64,000 bases of DNA, taken from NCBI RefSeq assembly GCF_900187045.1, contig NZ_LT906453.1, positions 62,001 to 126,000 on the forward strand. Direction: 5' to 3'. The DNA is from Dermatophilus congolensis. Its GTDB lineage: Bacteria > Actinomycetota > Actinomycetes > Actinomycetales > Dermatophilaceae. The position numbers and the translations under genes are program-made. The notes under the pieces are model-generated. The model had not been told where the DNA came from, did not search any database, and saw nothing but the letters and a program-made list of their open reading frames with translations. Below, piece after piece: positions 8,218-17,200 of the stretch; position 1 is the stretch's first letter, and each line of letters begins with the position of its first letter.

Positions 8218-11200
8218 TTACATCACCAGCTTCTGGGCCATCCTCTCCACGGTACGCAGCGCATACACATCACGCACCGCCAACTCAGAAGCACCCTCAG
8301 CACGCAGCAACGCCACAAGACGCACTGCCGCCATCGAATGCCCACCCAGCGAGAAGAAATCAACATCCGCTGGCACCTCATCCTCATCCAGGTCGAGCAC
8401 CTCAGCCACGAGCTCAGCCACCAGACACTCCTGCTCACCGCGAGCAGGACGCCCCGTGCTACCCACCGGACTACCCGAACCCAGCTGCGCCGTATCCACC
8501 TTGCCATTAGCAGTCAGAGGGAACTCCGACACAACCGCATAACGGTCCGGCACCAACGCCTCTGGCAACACCGACCGCAACCCATCACGCACCGCACGCG
8601 CCACACCCTGCGAATCAGCCACCCGAGCAGCTAGATGACACACCAACGCACCATTGACCACTGTCGTGACACAGCCATACACCTCAGCCACATCAGAAGG
8701 CGCCTGCGCACCGCGATCCTGTTCAGCCAAAGTGAGCACAGCCGCAGAGACCTCACCCGGATCCACTCGATGACCTCGAATCTTCACCTGGTTGTCCGTA
8801 CGCCCCAAGTACTCCATGAGCCCATCTTCAACACGACGCCGGACCCGGTCACCGGTGCGATACATACGCGATCCTGGCTCGCCCCAGGGGCATGCCACAA
8901 ACGACTCAGCTGTACGTCCCGGCATGCCGTGATAACCACGAGCCAACCCAATTCCCGTCAAATACAGCTCACCAGGAACACCATCAGGAACAGGACGCAA
9001 CCAACGGTCAAGCACCAACGCCACCGTATGATCCACCGGCGCACCAATCACCGGGTCAGCACATTCATCATCACCCACCCCCAACGCGTTGATCGTGTAC
9101 TCCGTCGGGCCATACAAGTTGTAGCCACGCACACCAGATGTCTGGCCCAAACGACGCCACAACCGCACAGACACAGCCTCACCACCGAGCAAGACGAGCG
9201 AAGGAGCATGCATCCCCTCGTCCAACAACCCTTCAGCAATCAGCTGCTCTGCCTGCCCCGGAGTCACATTGATGACATCAATACCGTTCTGGCGGGTGTA
9301 CTCAACCAGACGCTGCGGATCACGACGCAGATCCTCATCACACAAATGCACCTCGTGCCCATCGGCCAACCACAGCAGCTCCTCCCACGACATGTCGAAA
9401 GCAAACGACAACGCGTGCGCAACCCGGAACCGACGGTCACCTGCAGCATGAACAGCCGGAGCGAAAATCTTTCGCCGGTGGTTGACCAACATCGAAGCAA
9501 GACCGTCGTGTGGCACAACCACACCCTTAGGACGCCCCGTCGAACCAGACGTGTAGATGACATAAGCATCACCTGCGACACTGGCGCGTGACACCAACTC
9601 AGCAGTCATCTGCACCGATGCAAGAGCATCAACCTCTATCAGCGGCACATCCGGAACGATTCTGGCCATCCGAGAGCGTGACTCTCCCGTGACCAGCACC
9701 ACCTCAGGATTCACATCACCAAGCACCGCCGCCAAGCGACCATCCGGATGGGACAGATCCACAGGAACGTACCTAGCACCCGTGCGCAGCACACCCATCA
9801 ACGCCGCCACTACGTGCGCTGACCGGGGCAACCCCAGCGCCACTGTGGCACCAGGACCAACCCCCCGCCGCTGCAGCTCCTGCGCCACGGCAAGACAACG
9901 CCCTTGGAACTGCGCAAACGTCCACCGGTGTTGCTCATCGACCAGAGCCACTGCATCGGGGTTACGTTCAGCTGCTGCATCAAGGGCATCAACCACCGTG
10001 AAGTCCACCCGAGCGTTCTGGGCCGCCACCACGTCACCGTGATCTGGACCAGCCTGCCATCCAGGCAAAGACGCCACACAACGGCGGCCACTCTCAGCTG
10101 ACAAAACACTGTCAGTCAATGACTGCAGCGCCGACACCGCCAGGTGCGCCGCGGTCTGGGCTGCACCCTTGGGAAGCAGTTCAGGCCGGTGCTCAAGCGT
10201 GAGCCTCAACCTCTCCCCCGGCGTATACACCCAGGTCAGCGGGAAGTGAGTGGCATCCACGGAGGACTCCGCCGTGATCCCGTGTGTACGTCGTGTTTCC
10301 TGCGCCGCCTTGGGGTCCAGGAAGTTCTGCACCACCACGAGCGAGTCGAACAGCACCTCCATGCCTAGGTCTCGCTGAACCTGGCCAAGATCGACCCCAT
10401 CGAAAGGCATCGACTCCAGCCGCTCAGCCTGAATTCGGGTTAGCAGCTCCATCACCGTCTGCTGGGCTTGCAGCTGCACCCGCGCCGGAACGGTGTTGAG
10501 CAACACACCCACGACCGAATCCACCCCGGGGTCTTCCACGAGATTACGGCCAGAGACCGACAGGCCTACGACAACGTCGTCTTCACCAGTGAGAACCCGC
10601 AACGAGAGCGTGGTCGCAGCCACGATCAAAGCGGTCAGGGTTACCCCGGCGCGGGATGCCGCTGCGTTCAGCGCGTTAGTGCTCTGCTCATCCAGGTCGA
10701 TCACTACCGATTCGGGCAGCGTCGGTGTCGTGGCCAGCCGCCCATCGCCGACAAGCGTTGGCCCGTTCAGCCCTTCCAAACGGCTTCGCCAGTGGGCCAG
10801 CGCGGCTGCCTCATCGTGCGATGTGGCTTTGCGAGCAACCTCAGCGAAGCTTGGACGCGATGGCTCTGGTAAACAAATGTCCTGTTCCGGCGTGTTCTCA
10901 CGTAGGCGGAGTCGCTGAAGGAAACTGTTTAGTAGCAGCGCCCTGGACCAACCGTCCATCAGGACGAGGTGGTAGGTGAACACCAGCAGGTCACCTTCGT
11001 GCGGGGTACGGATAAGCAGGAACCTAGCCAAGGGCCATTCGCCCAGGTCAAATGGCAGTCGTCGCTGCGCGTCAAGCAGTGCATCGATCTGGTCAACACT
11101 GTTGACTTCGTGCACTGTCACCTCTGGACAGATGCGCTGGGTAGCCTCGGGCAGCCACTGCGTCGGTGTGCCGTCCTCGTCCACGAGGAAGCGGGCACCG

Positions 11201-14200
11201 ATGGCTGGGTGAATTGTGACTGTGTCAGCGAAGCTTTCGGCCACGGTCTGCGGATCAAGACGCCGATCGAAGGCCAGCGTGGTTTGCGCCGTGTACGTAC
11301 CTCCGGGGGCGACCTGAGCCTGGAACAACAGTCCTCGTTGCAGCGGAGTCAGTGCTGCTTGTTCGCCTTGTTCGGCAAGCGATTCGGCCAGGTCAGCGAC
11401 GGCCTTTTGCCATGCTGGGATGAGGTCGGCCGGATCGACTCCTAGCTCGTTCCAGGCTGGTTCGGCCACACGGAACTCGGCTCGCAGCTCTTGGCTGCTC
11501 ATCGCCCATATGTCTACCTCAAGCAGGTGCGGGGTTCGCGGCGGGGTGGCTGGGGCAGGTACGCAGAGCACTGCCTCGCTTTCGGCGCGGCCGAGATAGT
11601 TGACCAGTACCTGTGCTCCACCGTTGCTGAGCATGCGTGCGCCGTGTGGATGTAGGTAACGCAGCGCTGCATAGCTGGTTGCGGGGGCGGCATCGCTCCC
11701 GCCTTCTACGGCGTGGATCACTCGCTGTGGGTCGCTCGATCCAGGTACGCGCACCGGCGCTAGGCAGGTGAACCATCCAACGGTGCGTTCTAGGTCGATG
11801 TTGAGACTGTCTCCGTTGTTACGCCCGTGCGTTTCCAGGTCTACCAGTATCTCGGGCCGCTCGCCGATACAGCGGGACAGTGCTGCGACGACAGTCGCGG
11901 TGAGCCGAGCTGCGACCTGAGTGCCGGAGGTTGCTGTGAGCAGAGCTTTTGCTGCGTCTGCCTCTAGTCGGGTGGCTAGTAGCCGCACCTGCTCACCTGG
12001 CCAGCTGTCAGCTACCACTAGCTGCGGTATGTGGTGCATGCGTTGCCAGTGCGGTAGCCACTGGGTGATTTCGTCGGTGTGGGTGCGGCGCAGCAGTTCC
12101 GTTGCGTGTTCACCGGCCGAGACAGTTTCGGGGGCAATGGGCTTGTTTTCGAGAGCGCAGCGTAGGTCGTTCTCGATCACCAGCCAGGACATGCTGTCCA
12201 CAACTGCGTGATGCACGGCCATTACTGCAACGCGTCCTTCCTTTACTACTGCGGCGGCAAGGAGCGTTCCGTTTTCGGGGTCGAGGGTTTCAAGCAGTGC
12301 GGGCAGTGCGTGTTCAGCAGTGTCTACCTGTAGCACGGGGATCGTTGGCGGGGTGGCTGGGATTTCGATGCTTAGCGGCAGTTGGTGCGAGAGGCCGCTG
12401 AGCCTGGCCCCGAGCAGCGGGTGTGCTGTGACCACGTGGCCCAACGCCTTACTCAGCTGTTCCGTATTGACGGTTTCATCGAGTTCAATCGTTCTGGCCT
12501 GCGCGAAGTCGCTGGGCATACCCAGTGTTTGCTGGCGGTACAGCATGGGCAACGGCACCAATGCCCCGTGCGTTGTTTTCGCGCGAGTTACTGATGTCGC
12601 GGGGGCGGGCTGTAGGCATAGGCGAGCGATTCCGGCAGGGGTACGGCCGGTGAAAACCTCGCGCGGGCTGACTGCGATGCCTTCGCGACGCAGTCGGTGG
12701 CACAGTTTGAGCGCCAGGATGGAATCTCCACCGAGCTGGAAGTAGTCCTCGTTCGGCCCTACTGCTTGGGGGTCTAGGTCGAGCACTGCAGCTAGCGCTG
12801 CCGCGATCGCTGTTACCGCTGTTTCACCCTGTTGCTCAGCAGCGGGTGCGGCATCTGGTTCTGGGTGCATCTCGTGTTCGTTGGATGCCTCGAGCATTGC
12901 GCGCAGTGCTGTTTCATCGCGTTTGCCGTTGATGGTTAGCGGCAGCTGTTGTGCTGCGATGAGTAGGGAAGGAACAAGATAGGCCGGTAGGTTGCGCCGT
13001 GCGGTGCGTCGAGCTGTTGAAGCTGCCTCGGCCAGGTCGGTGCCTTCGCGGGGCACGACAACGGCGGCTAGTTGGCGTCCTTCAGGGCGGTCGAGGGCCA
13101 GTACTGCGGCGTCGGCCACTTCGGGTGCGGTGAGCAGGACTGTTTCGACTTCACCGGGTTCAATACGGAATCCTCGCACCTGTATCTGGCGGTCGGCGCG
13201 GCCGATGTACTCCAGCCCACCGTCGGCCCGTACCCGCATAACGTCACCGGAGCAGTACATGCGGGTGCCGTCAGCGGCGAAGGGGTCGGCCACGAACCGT
13301 GCGGCGCTGAGCCCTGGTTGTCCGAAGTAGCCACGGGTGACTTGTGGACCGGCTACGTAGAGGATTCCGGTGCCGCCGGGGCGCACTGGTTGCAGCTGGC
13401 CGTCGAGGACATAGCCACGCAGCCCATCCAGTGGGCGTCCTACTGGGCTTGCGGTGGTGCGGTTTTGCTGGGCTGTTTGCAGCAGCGTGGTGGTGAGTTT
13501 GAGCGCCGTGACATGCACTGTGGTTTCAGTGATGCCGTACATGTTGATGATGTGGCAGTTGGGGTGTCGATGAGCGAATTCAGCGACGCGAGCTATTTCG
13601 AGTGCTTCTCCACCGAAGATGAGGTGGCGTAGGGCTGGCAGGGTCGCTCCAGTCGAGTCCAGGGCGACGAATGCTGAGGGGGTCTGGTTAAGAACCGTCA
13701 CTTTTTGTTCAGCGAGTACGCCAGCGAAGTCGTGGGGTGAGCGTGTCAGGGCGTAGTCGAGGAGAACGACGCAGGCCCCGTACCGCAATGGTGCCCATAG
13801 CTCCCAGACGGAGAAGTCGAAGGCGAACGAGTGGAACAGGCACCATACGTCCTGGTTACTCATCTGGATGTGGTTGTCGGCTGTGTGCAGTAGCGCCAGC
13901 ACGTTGGCGTGGGTGACTACCACTCCTTTGGGGCGGCCGGTGGAGCCGGAGGTGTACAGGATGTAGGCGGGATCGTGGGGAGATGGGTTGCGGGGCGAGA
14001 ACTGTAGTTCTGTTGTGTTGTCCTGCTGCTCTGTTGTGTTGTCCTGCTGCTGGGGATCGGGCATCACCATGACGGTGGTGCCTTCGGGGGCGATTGTGTG
14101 GGCACGCTCAGCGTACTGAGGCCCGACGAGCAGCACTTCGGGCTGGCAGTTATCCAGAATGAGGTCGATCCGATGGTCAGGTGACAGCGGGTCCAGTGGT

Positions 14201-17200
14201 ACGTAGGTGCCGCCAGCAAGGACCACTGCCAGGATGCCGACTACTTGCTCTGGGGAACGGTCAAGTAGGAGAGCTACCCTGGCGGGCTGATCGCTGTGGG
14301 GTAGGGCTTGGCTGAGTGTGGCGGCGACGCTGCGAGCGCGGGCGTGCATCTGTGTGTATTCGATGCGCTCTGGTGTGCCTTTATCAGCGGTGACGGCGAC
14401 GAGGGCTGGGCGTTGTGGGTGTGCTTTCACGCTTGTTTGCCACAGCTGGGTCAGTGTTTCCGGTTCGTTGGTGCTCTGGGCGCCGGCTGCGGCGATATGT
14501 GCGGTTACGTGTGCAACCGAATTCGATGAGCACAGTCCCTCGACGGCGGCGGCGAGCATCCGGGTGATGCGTTGTGCGCGGGAGTGGTTGATGGATGCGG
14601 GGTCGTAGAGAAGTCGCAACAGGGGTTTTTCGGTGGGGGAAACCACTAGCGTCAATGGGTAATGGGGTGCGCCGTCGTTGATGACTGCGCGGATTTCCAC
14701 TTCTGCTCCGGGCACGTGTAGTTGTGCTGGGTCGGTGGGTAGGTCCATCACCACGAGGGTGTCGAAGAGGTCACCGACGGTGCTGCCCTGGGGGACGGTG
14801 TCTGCTAGTGGCACGTGCATGTGGGCGCGTACGTGATCTAGGTGTGTGCTTACACCGGTGAGCAGCGTGTGTGCTGGGTCGGTGGGGGCTGCCCCTGGGG
14901 CTAGGGATGGGACGGTGTTGATCACCATGCCGACCGCGTTTTCGAGGTCTTCTACAGGGGCGTCGCGTCCGGAGACGGTGGATCCGAAGATGACGTCGCT
15001 GCGGCAGTCCAGGCCGGCGAGGTCGCGCAGTACTAAGCCCCATGCTGCGTGGGCCAGGACGGGTATTGACCATCCGTGGTTGCGGCAGTGTTCGAGCGCA
15101 GCGTCGATGTTGTCGGCGATGACAGGGATTTCTTCGATGTGTGTGGGGGTTGCTGCGCCTGGAGCGACTACCACGGGGGTGGCTCCTTGGAGTGCTGTTT
15201 GCCAGAGTTGTTGGTCGGCGTGGCGGTCGCGGGTGTCTAGCCACCGCACAAAGCCTGGGATGCCGCGTTCTGGCCGGTATGCGGGTTCTGGTAGGTCGGG
15301 GTTGGTGTAGCACTCGATGAGGGTGCGCAGCATGAGGGGCACTGACCATCCGTCAGCCACGAGGTGGTGGACGGTTTGGATGAGCACGCAGTGTTCTGGT
15401 TCGAGGGTGACGAGGGTGCAGCGCATCAGCGGTGCGTGTGTTGGGTCGAATCCGGTGGTGCGGTCGGTGTGTGCCCGTTGGCGTAGCCGTTGTTGGGCTT
15501 CGTGTGGTTCTACTGCGGTCAGGTCGAGTTCGGCGAGATGGAGCCGGTCGGCGGCGGCAGTGTCGATCACAGACACTGCTTCTCCGGAGGTGGTGGTGAA
15601 TACGGCTGCGGATAGGGCTGGGTGGTGGCGTAGCAGCGCGCGTAGGGCGGTTTCGAGGCGGTGGGCGTCGATGGGGCCGTGGAGGTGGACTAGTTGTTGT
15701 TCAACGTAGGCGTCGGACTGTTCGCCTTCGAAGACGGAGTGGAAGTACATGCCGTTTTGCACTGGGGTCAGTGGCAGGATGTCGACCAGGGTGGGGCTGT
15801 CGAGGCGGTCTAGGTCTTCGAAGCTGATGGGTGCGGGTAGGCCGGGGGCGGAGGCGAAGTCTCCGGGCGAGCGTGATCCTCGGTGGGCTAGGCCTGCTAG
15901 TGCGGTGAGTGCTTCGGTCCATAGTTGCGCCAGTCGGGTGATGCTGGTGTCTTCGAGGACGTTGGCTCCCCAGGAGAAGGTAGCGCGGAGTACGCCGCCG
16001 TCGGGTTCTACGGTGGTGACGGCGTTGAGTTCTAGGGTGCGTGGCAGTGGTTGTTCTGGGTCGCGGCGCTCGCCTAGCAGGTCGGTGCCTGGTAGGGGTT
16101 CGAACTCTGCGTCGTTGGTGGATCCCACGCGGCCTAGGTAGTTGAACAGGATTTGTGGTTCGTGGTCGAGGCCGGCTGCGGCGCCTGGGCGTTGGTCGAG
16201 TCGGCGTAGCGCGCCGAATCCGATTCCGCCGTTGGGTACTTCGGCGAGCTGGTCTTTGACTGTTTTTAGGGCTCGTACGAGGGTGTCTTCATCGGCGTGC
16301 AGGGTGGTTCCAGGGTCCAGGAGTACGGGGAACATGCTGGTGAACCAGCCCAGGGTGTGGCTGAGGTCGGCTTCGCCGCCAGGGGTGGGGACGAAGCGTG
16401 ATTCGCGGCCGTGTCCTTCGAGGTCTATGAGTGCTGCGGTTTGGTGGGTTCCGTTTTCTTCTCGCCATGTTGCGAGTGCGAGTGCGAACGCGGTGAGGAG
16501 TACGGTGTTGACGCCGGTTCCGAAGGCGGTTGGTACTGCCAGGGTGATGGCTTCGGTGGTGGTGGCGTCGATGTGGCGGGTGAGGGTGCGTTCGTTTGCG
16601 ACGGTGGGGGTGGGGCCGGTGGCGTTGGTCAGTGGTGCGTCTGGGGTTGCCAGTACCCGGCGGTAGTAGTGGGCGTCGGTGTCGAAGTGTCCGGAGGCGA
16701 CGGCGTCGGCGAGGCATTGGGTCCATCTGCGTAGGGATGATCCCTCTGGCTGTACGGGGTGTGTTTTTCCTGGTGTTGGGGTGCCGTCGGGGTTGAGTTC
16801 TCCGGCGCGCCATGCCTGCATCGCTGCGGTGAGGTCGTCGGTGAGGATTTGCCAGGAGATGCCGTCCATCACAAGGTGGTGGATCACTACCAGAAGTACG
16901 CCGGGGCGTAGGCGGGCGCGTACGAGCACTCCGGCTGCTGGGTCTAGGTCGGCGATGAGTTCGTCGGTGTCTGTGTTTTTGTCGCCGCCTGGTCCTCGTT
17001 CGTCTACGTAGACGGGGGTGGCGTTTTCTGGGGTGGGGATGTCTAGGTGGAGGCCGTTGTGGTGGCTGACGCGGGCGCGCAGTGCTGGGTGTTGGTGGAT
17101 GACTGCGTTGAGGATGGCTTGGGCGGCCTGCAGGTTGAGGTCGTGGGGGGCGCGTAGGGGCACGGCTTGTACGAATCCGTCGATGGCTTGGGTTACTTCT

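Noticed and set aside
8218-8345. C-terminal thioesterase on the NRPS
   Set aside because: The protein ends about 40 residues after the last carrier serine, too short for a thioesterase.
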